Source: Sporosarcina ureilytica
GTDB taxonomy: Bacteria; Bacillota; Bacilli; Bacillales_A; Planococcaceae
Direction of reading: 5' to 3'
DNA: 64,000 nt
Assembly (NCBI RefSeq): GCF_001753205.1
Contig: NZ_CP017560.1
Span: 1,054,001 to 1,118,000, forward strand
Shown piece by piece: positions 1-9,169 of this stretch. The stretch's first letter is position 1; each line of letters opens with the position of its first letter. The notes beneath the pieces are model-generated. The model had not been told where the DNA came from and ran no database searches. It was given only the letters and a program-made list of their open reading frames with translations. The position numbers were made by a program, and so were the translations under genes.

Positions 1-1
1 T

Positions 2-670
2 GTCGTCATGGGTGATTTACCGGGACACGGCATACAAGACGGCAGAACGATACATAATGAAAAATTCGATACATATGTCAATTATGTGAAGAAGTTATTA
101 GATGTCGGCATAGTAGATGGGCTACCATTATTTGTGATTGGTCATGGGCTTGGCGCGACTTTAATGATGCGCATATTGCAGACTGAGGATATTGTCTGTG
201 CTGGCGTTGTATTAAGTTCACCGTGGCTTGCACTAGAGCACCAACCAGCTAAGTTTTCAACAGTGTTGACGAAAATATCTTCATCGATGAAAATTAATCA
301 TAATATTGAAATAGAATTATTGACAAGAAATACGGATATTTATTTAGAAGCCAAAAATGATAAGCTTTACAGTTCAACGGTAACCGCAGGATGGTACCGG
401 GAACTTCAACAATTTATGAAAGCAGTCCTACAGTATAATGGAACAATACATGATATACCTGTTCTTTTGCATACTGCAGGTGATGATAAAATCATTGATA
501 GTCAAACTGCCAAGGCATGGTTGTTACGACAGCAATTAACCGAACTTCAATATAAAGAATGGCCAAGACTTTTTCATGACCTTCATCAAGAACCTGAACG
601 TGAAGAAGTGTTTCTTTATACAGAGGCCTTTATGCATACGACGTTAAGGTCACTCGGTTATATCGTGTAA
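2..670 (+). CDS. alpha/beta hydrolase (lysophospholipase-like), 5'-truncated by window edge
   Basis: The open frame runs in from the left edge; residues before the first internal ATG (position 8) read VV-MGDLPGHG, matching the 'D-x-x-GHG' loop of serine hydrolases, so the real start lies upstream. The acid loop (AGDDKIID) and the catalytic-histidine region (FHDLHQEPERE) resemble YtpA/monoglyceride-lipase-type lysophospholipases. The nucleophile elbow reads G-H-G-L-G instead of G-H-S-x-G, so the expected catalytic serine is glycine. Either the protein is a non-catalytic hydrolase fold or it has changed function. The stop is 10 bp before the next gene, suggesting co-transcription. The fold call is firm; activity is doubtful. 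Confidence 0.75.
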   Translation, partial: VVMGDLPGHGIQDGRTIHNEKFDTYVNYVKKLLDVGIVDGLPLFVIGHGLGATLMMRILQTEDIVCAGVVLSSPWLALEHQPAKFSTVLTKISSSMKINHNIEIELLTRNTDIYLEAKNDKLYSSTVTAGWYRELQQFMKAVLQYNGTIHDIPVLLHTAGDDKIIDSQTAKAWLLRQQLTELQYKEWPRLFHDLHQEPEREEVFLYTEAFMHTTLRSLGYIV

Positions 671-680
671 GGAGGAAAAT

Positions 681-1178
681 ATGATGCAAAAAGATGCGAA
701 TTACTTTATTGAACAATTAGCGCTCGAACAGCATCCAGAAGGCGGCTATTATAAAAGTACTTTTACAGCCGATGAAACAATCGATGCATTCGGCACAACG
801 AGGAAATTATATACAAATATATACTTCTTATTGAAATCAGGGGAAGTTTCACATTTTCACCGATTAAAATCTGATGAAGTATGGTATTACCATGGCGGCA
901 GTTCCTTAACAATTCATATCATCGATGAGGAAGGAAACTACCGTGAATTAAAATTAGGATTAAATTTAGACGCAGGAGAGCAGCCGCAAGCGATTGTACG
1001 TAAGAATAGTATTTTTGGTTCATCTGTTATGGACAAAGACACGTTTTCACTTGTCGGTTGTATGGTATCGCCTGGATTTGACTTTGAAGACTTTGAACTG
1101 TTTACCCAGAAAGAACTACTTGCGCTTTATCCGCAACATGAATCAATCATTCGAAAACTTGCCTATGAAAACTTGTAA
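681..1178 (+). CDS. cupin-domain protein (DUF985/Cupin_5 family)
   Basis: A 165-residue protein with a perfect AGGAGG 6 bp before its ATG. The sequence YFIEQLALEQHPEGGYYKST at the N terminus, followed by a FHRLKSDEVWYYHGG cupin core (around residues 60-75) and VGCMVSPGFDFEDFEL near the C terminus, is characteristic of the DUF985 cupin family. Histidines and glutamates of the beta-barrel core are positioned as in metal- or sugar-binding cupins. The biochemical role of the family is not established. It follows the alpha/beta hydrolase by 10 bp and is probably in the same transcript. Confidence 0.85.
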   Translation: MMQKDANYFIEQLALEQHPEGGYYKSTFTADETIDAFGTTRKLYTNIYFLLKSGEVSHFHRLKSDEVWYYHGGSSLTIHIIDEEGNYRELKLGLNLDAGEQPQAIVRKNSIFGSSVMDKDTFSLVGCMVSPGFDFEDFELFTQKELLALYPQHESIIRKLAYENL

Positions 1179-1294
1179 ATGACTCAAGTTAAATTATTTT
1201 TCGCATATGCTAATATAAATCCAAACATTCTGGCGAATACTTTGGACAAATATGTTAAAGTAAAATAAAAAATCTCAGGATGGTGGAGAGGCAT

Positions 1295-1822
1295 TTGAGC
1301 GAAGGAACGAAGAAGGAAATCTTATCTTGGATGAAGTCTGCCGCAATTGCATTGGTACTTGCCATACTCATCCGTCAATTTCTATATACACCAGTAACAG
1401 TGTCTGGTCAGTCAATGGAGCCTACGTTTGAAAATGACAATAGAGTAGTGATCACGAAAATTCATTCAATTAATCGCTTTGATATGATTGTGTTTCATTC
1501 ACCGATCTCAGATGAAAACTTTATTAAACGTGTAATCGGGCTTCCGGGGGATATTGTTGTGATGAAGGATGATCACTTGTACGTAAATGGAATAGAGTAT
1601 GAAGAAAAGTATGTCCAAGCAAATAAAGATAAATTGTATGAAGGACATCGACTGACGGAAAACTTCGAAGTACGCGTCCCTACAGGACATTATTTCGTTC
1701 TCGGGGATAATCGACAATATAGCATGGATAGCCGAATGCTCGGGCCGATTGAAGAACAAGCCATCATTGGAAAAGTATCGTTTCGGATTTATCCTTTAAG
1801 TTCGATTGGTATTCCAAGGTAA
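1295..1822 (+). CDS. lepB: type I signal peptidase
   Basis: Membrane-anchored serine protease that removes signal peptides from secreted preproteins. One N-terminal transmembrane segment (SAAIALVLAILIRQF) precedes the catalytic domain. Visible motifs are SGQSMEPT with the nucleophilic Ser, FIKRVIGLPGD with the general-base Lys, and VLGDNRQYSMDSR. The length (about 175 aa) is normal for Gram-positive SipS/SipT-type enzymes. An in-frame ATG exists at 1280, but the GGTGGAGAGG stretch at 1282-1291 is a ribosome binding site for the TTG at 1295 (MSEGTKKEIL), which I prefer. A terminator follows directly. Confidence 0.9.
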   Translation: MSEGTKKEILSWMKSAAIALVLAILIRQFLYTPVTVSGQSMEPTFENDNRVVITKIHSINRFDMIVFHSPISDENFIKRVIGLPGDIVVMKDDHLYVNGIEYEEKYVQANKDKLYEGHRLTENFEVRVPTGHYFVLGDNRQYSMDSRMLGPIEEQAIIGKVSFRIYPLSSIGIPR

Positions 1823-1833
1823 TCGATTATAAT

Positions 1834-1868
1834 AATCCTTTACGACTATGTGAAGTAGAGGATTTTTT
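1834..1868 (+). terminator. intrinsic terminator after signal peptidase
   Basis: AATCCTTTAC pairs with GTAGAGGATT (one offset pair) around an 11-nt loop, followed by TTTTTT. It lies 11 bp downstream of the signal peptidase stop and immediately before the IS200/IS605 element. Confidence 0.75.
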
Positions 1869-2042
1869 GCCGTTCTATCAATACCGGGCAGAGGTCACCT
1901 ACCGAGTTGTGTTACGGTGCTTTAGCACCAACAATTCAGGAGGTGGTGAATGCCTGTTGGGCTGAATCAGCCAAAGTTTTTCATCCTTTCAAACGATGTT
2001 TAAGGCCTGAATTTAGGGGGATATGAACATCAGTGGAGGGGG

Positions 2043-2462
2043 ATGGAAATAGCCAATATGAAAACAACATTGGATAAAAATAAACATTCAGCTTACCTTT
2101 TGTATTTTCATTTGGTTTTAGTTGTGAAATATCGAAGAAAAGCAATAGATGACGAGATTTCAGAATTCCTCAAATCCGAATTCTCTCGGTTAGGAGAGCC
2201 GCATGGCATTATACTAGGAGAATGGAATCATGACAATGACCATGTGCACATGATGTTCCGTTCAGTTCCAAATGTTGATATATCCAAAGTGATTATGAGT
2301 TACAAAAGTGTGAGTTCGCGCTTTGTAAAACAGAAATATCCTTGGATAAAACAGGTACTTTGGAAAAATGTGTTTTGGCCCCGCAGTTACTGTTTACTTA
2401 CGACTGGTGGTGCGCCTATCGATACCATTCGAAAATACATTCAATCTCAACGTCAACAATGA
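2043..2462 (+). CDS. tnpA: IS200/IS605 Y1 transposase TnpA
   Basis: A 139-residue HUH single-strand transposase. The HUH metal-binding motif is visible as HVHMMF (around residue 70), and the nucleophilic tyrosine as the Y in DTIRKYIQSQ near the C terminus. Size and motifs match full-length members (about 130-150 aa), so it may be active. The ATG at 2043 sits directly after GGAGGGGG (short spacing); an in-frame ATG at 2058 (MKTTLDKNKH) is an alternative. It is followed 37 bp later by tnpB in the same orientation. Confidence 0.9.
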   Translation: MEIANMKTTLDKNKHSAYLLYFHLVLVVKYRRKAIDDEISEFLKSEFSRLGEPHGIILGEWNHDNDHVHMMFRSVPNVDISKVIMSYKSVSSRFVKQKYPWIKQVLWKNVFWPRSYCLLTTGGAPIDTIRKYIQSQRQQ

Positions 2463-2499
2463 TTAAAAGATATCGATTCTACAAGGGAGGTGACCCCTG

Positions 2500-3846
2500 T
2501 TGATCAGAAAAACCAAACGAAAATGGCTTCGCAAAAAAGCGAAAAACAAAGACAATATCCAACACTTTACCCAAGTCCAACATCTCGGCGGACGTTCTTT
2601 GTCGGCGAAGGCATTTCGTACATTAAATCGAATGACGCATAGCACAAAAGCATTGCGGAATGTAGCATTATACACCTGGAAACAGTACTACAAGGAAAAC
2701 GGTACAGCCCCTTCAACGAAAATTATTGACACGGCGATGAAAAAAGACATGAATTACTGGGGCGCTTCTGCCAATGCTGTCCAAGCCATTCGGCGAACGC
2801 TTTTAAGTGAGATTAAAAGTTTTTTCGAAGCGATGAAAGACTGGAAAATCAATCCAGACAAATATAAGAACTGCCCAAAGTTCCCTAACTACAGTAAATC
2901 AACAACTAAACGCATCATTGAACTTTACGAGCCCGGTAAAATAGACGAAGACGGCTTCTGGACAGTGCCGATGAACAAAGATTTCAAAGCCAAATTTGGC
3001 GAAGTGAACATAAAAATGCCGGCGAATTTACGCCATCAAAAAGTGACATACATCGAAATCGTGCCAAAGCATAATGGTCGGTTCTTTGAGGTCCATTACA
3101 CCTACGAAATCCAAAAACCTCAAATGAAAAAAGCACCTACGACAACGAAAAAAGCTCTGAGCATTGATATCGGTGTAAATAATTTAATGGCGTGTGCGAC
3201 GAACACGGGTGAAACATTCTTGATTGACGGCTTGAAACTCAAATCCATTAACCAATATTTCAATAAAGCCTTAAGCCGCCAACAAGAAAGCAATCTTGAA
3301 AATGGCCTTTCGAAGCGCATTGTCTCGAAAAAACAAGCGGCCCTTTGGACAAAACGCGCCCGTCAAATCAAAGGTTATTTCACACAAGCGATTGGCTTAC
3401 TGTTCAAAAAAGCAAAAGCCTTGAATGTCGATACCATCATTGTCGGCATCAACAAAGGGTGGAAACAAAAATCCGCAATGGGCAAAAAGCACAACCAACA
3501 ATTTGTCAGCATACCATTCAAACAGCTGCTTTCCGCGATCGAAAACAAATGCCTAAAAGAAGGCATTCGCTTTATCGAACAGGAAGAAAGTTATACCTCT
3601 GTCGCAAGTTTCCTAGACCGCGATAAGTTGCCCGTATACGGTGAAAAAAATAGCGCAGTCCATGTTTTCACAGGCAAACGGATGACACGTGGTTTGTATC
3701 GATCATCAATGGGGACTTGCCTAAACGCAGACATTAACGCTGCTTTAAACATTTTGCGAAAAACGGAAGTTATTTCGCTAGATGAAAATTTAAAGCCAAT
3801 GATACCTAAAAGAATCGCTGTACAACAACGTAAATCCGTTGCTTAA
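2500..3846 (+). CDS. tnpB: TnpB RNA-guided nuclease-like protein (IS605 OrfB)
   Basis: A 448-residue TnpB that starts at TTG 2500 behind AAGGGAGGTG. TnpB proteins are RuvC-type RNA-guided endonucleases, ancestral to Cas12, that promote retention of the element. RuvC-I is visible (SIDIGVNNLMAC, residues ~224-235) and RuvC-III as CLNADINAALNIL (~405-417). The usual Glu position of RuvC-II is replaced by IIVGINKGWKQ, and no CxxC zinc-ribbon pair is visible between RuvC-II and RuvC-III. Instead the region contains an EQEESYTSVASFLD motif, as in a recognisable Firmicute/cyanobacterial OrfB subgroup. The reading frame is intact. Confidence 0.9.
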   Translation: MIRKTKRKWLRKKAKNKDNIQHFTQVQHLGGRSLSAKAFRTLNRMTHSTKALRNVALYTWKQYYKENGTAPSTKIIDTAMKKDMNYWGASANAVQAIRRTLLSEIKSFFEAMKDWKINPDKYKNCPKFPNYSKSTTKRIIELYEPGKIDEDGFWTVPMNKDFKAKFGEVNIKMPANLRHQKVTYIEIVPKHNGRFFEVHYTYEIQKPQMKKAPTTTKKALSIDIGVNNLMACATNTGETFLIDGLKLKSINQYFNKALSRQQESNLENGLSKRIVSKKQAALWTKRARQIKGYFTQAIGLLFKKAKALNVDTIIVGINKGWKQKSAMGKKHNQQFVSIPFKQLLSAIENKCLKEGIRFIEQEESYTSVASFLDRDKLPVYGEKNSAVHVFTGKRMTRGLYRSSMGTCLNADINAALNILRKTEVISLDENLKPMIPKRIAVQQRKSVA

Positions 3847-4165
3847 TTGCATCGGATAGTAGTGGGTGCGTCAGCCACCCGTGGTACTCGAAACCTTTGT
3901 TTTGGGACTTGTATCGTTCGTTGTTTAGAACGACGAACGTCCGCTCTGATTCGTCTGACGGCTTTAACCCGTTCGCGGGGGAGGGTGCAAGTGCGAAAAG
4001 GATCGTTCGTCCCAAGTAGCGACCAAAATATGACTTGAGGGGTTCCCTAAAGACCAGCCCATCAGAGCGTCACGTTCTGAAATTAGAACGCAGACCTAAT
4101 GGGCAAACTCAAGCTACCTCTGAAAACGCAAAATCGAAGATTAGCGTTCAGGGGTAGTAGTTGAC
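3790..4165 (+). ncRNA. probable omega-RNA (reRNA) overlapping the IS right end
   Basis: In TnpB systems the guide scaffold is transcribed from the 3' end of tnpB into the right end of the element. The non-coding stretch is rich in hairpins: CGTTCGTTGTT-TAG-AACGACGAACG at 3915-3939, CCCG-TTCG-CGGG at 3968-3979, GCCCAT...ATGGGC around 4057-4104, and TACCTCTGAAAACGC against GCGTTCAGGGGTA at 4116-4156. The guide would begin just after the element boundary (around 4166, GTTAAATTAAAGG...). The structure is seen; the function is inferred from the family. Confidence 0.6.
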
Positions 4166-4203
4166 GTTAAATTAAAGGAACAAGGATTTGAAGGAGTTAT
4201 TAT

Positions 4204-6357
4204 GTGATGAATTTTTTTGAACGGAAAAAACTAGAGCTTGGGATTGAATTAAACGATGTGCAAAAGCAGGCTGTGCTTGAAACGGAAGGGCCGCTTCTGT
4301 TACTTGCATGTCCCGGTTCTGGAAAAACGACAACGATGATTATGCGCATTGGGTATTTAATTGAAGAGAAAAATGTATCCCCAAGACGGATTAAAGCAAT
4401 CACATTCAGCCGTGCATCGGCCGCGGATATGAAGGCTCGCTTTACCCGCTTTTTCCCGGATATGCCAGCAGTTGATTTTTCAACCATCCATAGTTTGGCA
4501 TTTACAATTACGCGGACTTATTTAGATAAGCTTGGAAAGCGTTATGAATTAATTGAAGGGCAAGGGATGCATCAGTTTAATAAACAATCATTGCTTAAAC
4601 GGCTTTATAAGGACGTGTTAAAAGATGATTGTACAGATGATGAGCTTGCGACGCTTTCAACTTTTATTAGTTCGCTTAAGAATAAATTAATTCCAATGGA
4701 TCAGTGGCGAACCGTTACGCAGCCTTTTCCGAAAGCCGGGGAAATCGCACAAAAGTATGAACAACAAAAAAACCGTCAAGCTGATTTTTTATATGTGGAC
4801 TTTGACGATATGCTCGTGTTGGCTGAAGAAGCATTACGGACAGACGATGAACTAGCTGACCGATTTCGTGAACGTTATGATTATTTATTAACGGACGAGA
4901 GCCAAGATACGTCGCTTGTGCAACATATGATTGTAGAGCATCTTGTGGCTTATCATGGCAATCTATGTGTCGTGGCGGATGATGACCAATCAATTTATAC
5001 GTGGCGCGGTGCAGATCCAACCTATTTACTCGAGTTTAAAAAAGTATATCCTGATGCCAAAATCCTTAAAATGGAACGAAATTACCGTTCCTCTAAAGAA
5101 ATTGTGGAAACTTCAGCGACATTTATTAAGCGTAATCGGGAAAGATTTCAAAAAGAAATGTACACCAAAAATGAAAAGCATAAACCAATTCACCTAAAAC
5201 AAGTTCGTGACCCGAAAGAGCAACTTGATTATGTCATTTATGAATTGCTGAATGAACAACATTTAAATGAAGTGGCGATTTTATTTAGAAATAATGCATC
5301 ATCCACACTTTTCGTAAGTGAGTTACATCGACGCGGTATTCCATTTTATATGAAAGATGCCGATGACAGGTTTTTTAGCCATTGGATCATTGAAGATATT
5401 TTAAACTTTATGCGATTAAGTTTTAACGTAGAAAGAAAAGATATTTTCACGAAAATCATTATGAAGATGAATCTATTCGTTTCACGAAATATGGTCACTC
5501 AATTTGAAAAGGCACAGACGTCTGGGAATGTGTTTGATGCGTTTATTCGAACGGTGACACTTAAAAGTCGACAAGTAAAAAAGCTTCAAGCATATAAAAA
5601 AGGGTATGAGGTTATTCCAGAAATGCGGCCGATGCGCGTTATTCAGCTCATTCGAAACGATCTAGGGTATGAAGCCGCACTAAAAAGCCGTGCTGAAAAA
5701 TTCGGTTATCGTTTCGATCATATGAGCGATATTTTAGATACACTCGAAAATATTGCGATGCCGCTTCGGACGATGGTAGAGTTTGCGGAACGATTAAAAG
5801 AATTGGAAGAAGCCGTGCAAAATGCGAAATTTAATCCGCCTGAAAATGCTGTGACGTTATCGACTTTCCATAGCGCAAAGGGATTAGAGTTCAGCAGAGT
5901 CTTTATGATTGATTTGCAAAAAGGAATTATCCCGTCTGAAGAAGATGAAAAAGACAATGCAACATTAGAAGAAGCGCGACGATTATTTTATGTGGGTATG
6001 ACACGTGCAAAACAAAGGTTAGAACTATTATCCTACCGTGAAGATGATGGAAAGAAAAAGGAAGACTCGCGATTTTTGGATGAAGTGCGAGGCATTATAA
6101 CGAAATCAGCCCCTAAAGTTGAAAGTAAAAGACAAGTGAAGTCAAACTCAGTAAAAAGTACTTCTGTCCGAATAAATCCAAAAGGCATTCAACATCGAAA
6201 AGAACTCATCGTCGGGGAAGAAGTTATTCATCGTGTATTCGGGAAAGGAACAATCCTATCATTTGAAGGGACAAGGCTTATGATACAGTTTAAGAAAGAA
6301 CAAAAAGAGTTTGACCTTGAGACAATTTTACAATACGGCTTATTGGAACGGGTGTAA
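4204..6357 (+). CDS. UvrD/Rep-family ATP-dependent DNA helicase
   Basis: A 717-residue SF1A helicase. Motifs in order: Walker A ACPGSGKTTTM (residues ~35-45), motif II DESQDT (DExQD form), motif III ADDDQSIYTWRGAD, motif IV NYRS, motif V STFHSAKGLEF and motif VI EEARRLFYVGMTRAKQRLEL. The last ~50 residues (GEEVIHRVFGKGTI...) resemble the Tudor-like C-terminal domain of PcrA-type helicases. It is similar in size and architecture to YjcD-like helicases rather than to PcrA itself. GTG 4204 has the best spacing to AAGGAG at 4191-4196; ATG 4207 is one codon later. It is 3 bp ahead of the crcB pair. Confidence 0.88.
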   Translation: MMNFFERKKLELGIELNDVQKQAVLETEGPLLLLACPGSGKTTTMIMRIGYLIEEKNVSPRRIKAITFSRASAADMKARFTRFFPDMPAVDFSTIHSLAFTITRTYLDKLGKRYELIEGQGMHQFNKQSLLKRLYKDVLKDDCTDDELATLSTFISSLKNKLIPMDQWRTVTQPFPKAGEIAQKYEQQKNRQADFLYVDFDDMLVLAEEALRTDDELADRFRERYDYLLTDESQDTSLVQHMIVEHLVAYHGNLCVVADDDQSIYTWRGADPTYLLEFKKVYPDAKILKMERNYRSSKEIVETSATFIKRNRERFQKEMYTKNEKHKPIHLKQVRDPKEQLDYVIYELLNEQHLNEVAILFRNNASSTLFVSELHRRGIPFYMKDADDRFFSHWIIEDILNFMRLSFNVERKDIFTKIIMKMNLFVSRNMVTQFEKAQTSGNVFDAFIRTVTLKSRQVKKLQAYKKGYEVIPEMRPMRVIQLIRNDLGYEAALKSRAEKFGYRFDHMSDILDTLENIAMPLRTMVEFAERLKELEEAVQNAKFNPPENAVTLSTFHSAKGLEFSRVFMIDLQKGIIPSEEDEKDNATLEEARRLFYVGMTRAKQRLELLSYREDDGKKKEDSRFLDEVRGIITKSAPKVESKRQVKSNSVKSTSVRINPKGIQHRKELIVGEEVIHRVFGKGTILSFEGTRLMIQFKKEQKEFDLETILQYGLLERV

Positions 6358-6360
6358 AAA

Positions 6361-6738
6361 ATGAGGAAAGTCATGTTAGTCGGGATTGCAGGCATGTTCG
6401 GTGCCATTTTACGGACCGCTATCGGACAGTGGATGGGCGAGGGAAGTCATTTTCCAATCGCAACATTTACAGTGAATATGCTTGCTACTTGGTTACTTTG
6501 TTTCTTCGCTGCTGGCGTGTTGCAAAAAATCATTCATAATCAACAAATCATAGACGCCGTTACGGTTGGATTTCTTGGTGCTTTTTCAACGTTCTCGGCA
6601 TTGAGTATGGAAACTGTTTTACTCGTTGAAAGCGGCCGTATTGTGCTTGCGATTTTATATGTCGGATTCAGTCTAGTTGGCGGAATTATGATTGGGCTGT
6701 TTGGCTTTTATTGTGGCAGAAAGCTGGTGGCGGCATGA
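6361..6738 (+). CDS. crcB: fluoride channel subunit FluC/CrcB (first of pair)
   Basis: A small four-helix membrane protein that exports fluoride. GMFGAILR at the N terminus, a TVNMLATW segment and VGFLGAFSTFSALSMET match the CrcB signature (G-x-x-G-x-x-(S/T)TF). It overlaps the next crcB gene by 4 bp (ATGA). Firmicutes often carry two unequal CrcB proteins that assemble as a heterodimer of opposite topology. No fluoride riboswitch is visible: only 3 bp separate it from the helicase gene. Confidence 0.9.
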   Translation: MRKVMLVGIAGMFGAILRTAIGQWMGEGSHFPIATFTVNMLATWLLCFFAAGVLQKIIHNQQIIDAVTVGFLGAFSTFSALSMETVLLVESGRIVLAILYVGFSLVGGIMIGLFGFYCGRKLVAA

Positions 6739-7091
6739 CGACTGTAGAAGTGCTTGTGATTGGGATAGGCGGTTTTATAGGAGCAGTCTTGCGTTTATTA
6801 TTGTCCGACTTACTTAATCACAAAAGACGCATGCCAATCGGGACATTGCTCGTCAATTTGGCTGGCTCATTATTTATTGGCATTATTTTTGGACTTGGTC
6901 TTTCAAAAATGTGGACAATGTTTCTAGTCTCCGGCTTTGCAGGGGCATTAACAACGTTTTCTACTTTGCAGAAAGAAGTCATTGAACAATGGCAATCAGG
7001 GAGAAAAAAAGATGCCGTATATTATGTAATCCTTACATATGGCATTGGAATTATGCTTGCATATATTGGTTATTTTATTGTGAGCATATAA
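6735..7091 (+). CDS. crcB: fluoride channel subunit FluC/CrcB (second of pair)
   Basis: A 118-residue CrcB protein starting at ATG 6735, which overlaps the stop of the first crcB. Signature elements are GGFIGAVLRLLLSDLL, GTLLVNLAGSLFIG (with the conserved Asn) and VSGFAGALTTFSTLQKE. With its neighbour it probably forms the dual-topology fluoride channel. An in-frame codon at 6711 would add eight hydrophilic residues but has no separate ribosome binding site. Confidence 0.92.
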   Translation: MTTVEVLVIGIGGFIGAVLRLLLSDLLNHKRRMPIGTLLVNLAGSLFIGIIFGLGLSKMWTMFLVSGFAGALTTFSTLQKEVIEQWQSGRKKDAVYYVILTYGIGIMLAYIGYFIVSI

Positions 7092-7198
7092 AAATTCTGC
7101 TAAGTGGTCAATGTATCTCTATATAAGGGAGGCTTTCCAAATTTTCCGGAAAGAGTTCTTGTTAGGATGCGATAGATGGGTAGAAACGAGGGGGATTT

Positions 7199-7933
7199 GT
7201 GGAATATGTTTTAATTTTTCTTATCGGTATTATTGCTACAACGCTAGGAACACTTGCGGGAGGCGGGGGACTAATCACTCTTCCTGCAATGTTATTGATG
7301 GGGCTTCCTATTCATTCGGCAATTGGGGCAAGTAAAGTGTCGAATACAGTAAGCTCCTTTTCAAGCTTTTATGTGTTGCTGCGTCGTAAAGAGATTACTT
7401 TAAAAGAGTCATTTTGGATTATTCCTGTAAGCCTTGGGGGCGGTTTGACCGGCGGATACATTGCATCGTTAATTTCTTCAGAAAATTTATACCGAGTAGC
7501 GATTTTTTTACTCGTAGCAGCATTTATCACATCATTTTTATCGAGAGGAAATTTTGCTGGCGATGAACCGCTGCGTTTATCGAAAGTGAGTGTTCCGGGA
7601 CTCTATGGCATTGGGATTTATGACGGTTTGTTCGGACCCGGTCAGGCAACCCTGATGCTTTATTTATTTGCTCATCTAAATGTTGCTTATATCCGTGCAA
7701 TTGGTTACGTACGGCTTGCAACATTCTCCAGCTGTTTCGGTGCGGCAATTAGTTATATATCTACAGGGAAAATCATTTGGCCAATGACGATTGCGTTGCT
7801 TTTAGGGTCGGTTACAGGTGCTCAAGCAGGGGTACGCATCGCACAGAGATTAAATCCGAAATACGTCAAGCCGATTCTTCGAATAATAACGATTGCGATT
7901 ATCTTGCAGTTGCTAATCGAGAGTTATAAATGA
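7199..7933 (+). CDS. TauE/SafE-family sulfite exporter-like permease
   Basis: A 244-residue polytopic membrane protein of the TauE/SafE (DUF81) family. It shows the glycine-rich N terminus TLAGGGGLITLPAML and the repeated motif GIGIYDGLFGPGQATLML in the second half. About seven to eight hydrophobic segments are visible. Family members move sulfite, sulfoacetate or other organosulfur anions; the substrate here cannot be read from sequence. The start is GTG 7199 behind GAGGGGGA. It stands alone, 107 bp after the crcB pair. Confidence 0.85.
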   Translation: MEYVLIFLIGIIATTLGTLAGGGGLITLPAMLLMGLPIHSAIGASKVSNTVSSFSSFYVLLRRKEITLKESFWIIPVSLGGGLTGGYIASLISSENLYRVAIFLLVAAFITSFLSRGNFAGDEPLRLSKVSVPGLYGIGIYDGLFGPGQATLMLYLFAHLNVAYIRAIGYVRLATFSSCFGAAISYISTGKIIWPMTIALLLGSVTGAQAGVRIAQRLNPKYVKPILRIITIAIILQLLIESYK

Positions 7934-8135
7934 AAATCGCATATTATGATGGGAAAGCAAAGTTAGTTACATACTGAAACGGCAATTAATAATCATGAAA
8001 CGAAAATTAAAATATTGTAGGGATAAGTTAGGTAAGATCTTGTTTAAAATCTTAATTAATGCAAAGAAAACAGTACCACGCAAAGACCAAATTACGTTAT
8101 ACTATAAGAAGCATTTTTTAGGAAGGAAAGAAAAA

Positions 8136-9113
8136 ATGAGTAATGATAATTTTTGGCTTGAATTACCGAAGCCGTTTTTTATATTAGCACCAATGGAAGA
8201 TGTGACAGATGTTGTATTCCGTCACGTCATTGCAGAAGCTGGTCGACCTGATGTATTTTTCACTGAATTTGCGAATACCGCAAGTTATTGTCATCCGGAA
8301 GGAACAGAGAGCGTTCGAGGACGTTTAACATTTACAGAGGATGAACAACCGATTGTCGCACATATTTGGGGGGATAATCCGGAATATTTTAGGCAGATGA
8401 GTATCGGGATGAAAGAAATGGGCTTCCGCGGCATCGATATTAATATGGGCTGTCCCGTTCAAAATGTAGCTGCAAAAGGAAGAGGGGCAGGTTTAATTAA
8501 CCATCCGGAAACTGCTGCAGAAATTATCCAAGCAGCAAAAGCGGGCGGATTACCTGTTAGTGTGAAAACGCGTCTTGGATACAATAAAATTGAAGAGTGG
8601 CGTGATTGGCTAACGCATATTTTAAAACAAGATATTGCGAACTTGTCGATTCATTTACGTACAAGAAAAGAAATGAGTAGTGTGCCCGCACATTGGGAAC
8701 TCATTCCAGAGATTAAACAATTGCGAGATGAAATTGCACCCAATACATTGCTGACGATAAACGGCGACATTCCAGATCGTGCAAAAGGAATGGAATTAGT
8801 GGAGAAGTACGGTGTTGACGGTGTTATGATTGGACGAGGTGTCTTTACAAATCCGTTCGCATTTGAAAAAGAGCCGAAAGAACATAGTGTGAAAGAATAT
8901 TTAGAGTTGCTATTATTACAACTCGAATTACATGATAAATACGATCAGGAAGTAGAACCTCGTTCATTTAAACCGCTTCTTCGTTTCTTTAAAATTTACA
9001 TCCGCGGATTTAAAGGCGCAAGTGATTTAAGACATCGATTAATGAGTACGAAATCGACGGATGAGGTAAGGGGAATTTTACAACCGTATTTAGAAGCCGA
9101 TTTGGATGAATGA
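8136..9113 (+). CDS. dus: tRNA-dihydrouridine synthase
   Basis: A flavoenzyme that reduces uridine to dihydrouridine in tRNA. The start at ATG 8136 follows AGGAAGGAAAG; the open frame extends upstream to 7995 but without a ribosome binding site. [25 protein letters not shown] (catalytic Cys), [15 protein letters not shown] and [15 protein letters not shown] are the family motifs in the expected order. The length of 325 aa is normal. It is a single gene ended by a strong bidirectional terminator. Confidence 0.92.
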   Translation: MSNDNFWLELPKPFFILAPMEDVTDVVFRHVIAEAGRPDVFFTEFANTASYCHPEGTESVRGRLTFTEDEQPIVAHIWGDNPEYFRQMSIGMKEMGFRGIDINMGCPVQNVAAKGRGAGLINHPETAAEIIQAAKAGGLPVSVKTRLGYNKIEEWRDWLTHILKQDIANLSIHLRTRKEMSSVPAHWELIPEIKQLRDEIAPNTLLTINGDIPDRAKGMELVEKYGVDGVMIGRGVFTNPFAFEKEPKEHSVKEYLELLLLQLELHDKYDQEVEPRSFKPLLRFFKIYIRGFKGASDLRHRLMSTKSTDEVRGILQPYLEADLDE

Positions 9114-9169
9114 TATTGGGATGCTCCTGTATGACCCAATATTGACCATTTAAGACTGCGAAAAAAGTT

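Larger units (their letters stand above)
1870..4165 (+). mobile_element. IS200/IS605-family element with tnpA and tnpB
   Basis: A complete-looking element with a Y1 transposase gene, a tnpB gene and hairpin-rich ends. The left end contains short hairpins (GGTGC-TTTA-GCACC at 1916-1929 and GGCTGAATCAGCC at 1960-1972). The right end carries a long hairpin (about 4116-4156) followed by GTAGTTGAC, a tail typical of this family, so I place the right boundary near 4165. The left boundary is uncertain by about 15 bp. Elements of this family transpose as single-stranded DNA, do not duplicate their target and insert 3' of a short tetra/pentanucleotide. It separates lepB from the helicase gene. Confidence 0.8.

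Noticed and set aside
4200-4487. Minus-strand open frame opposite the helicase gene
   Set aside because: Shadow of the helicase coding sequence without independent signals.
6340-6361. Fluoride riboswitch before crcB
   Set aside because: Only 3 bp separate the helicase stop from crcB; no room for an aptamer.
7995-8135. Extended N terminus of Dus
   Set aside because: No ribosome binding site at 7995; ATG 8136 has a strong one and gives the family length.
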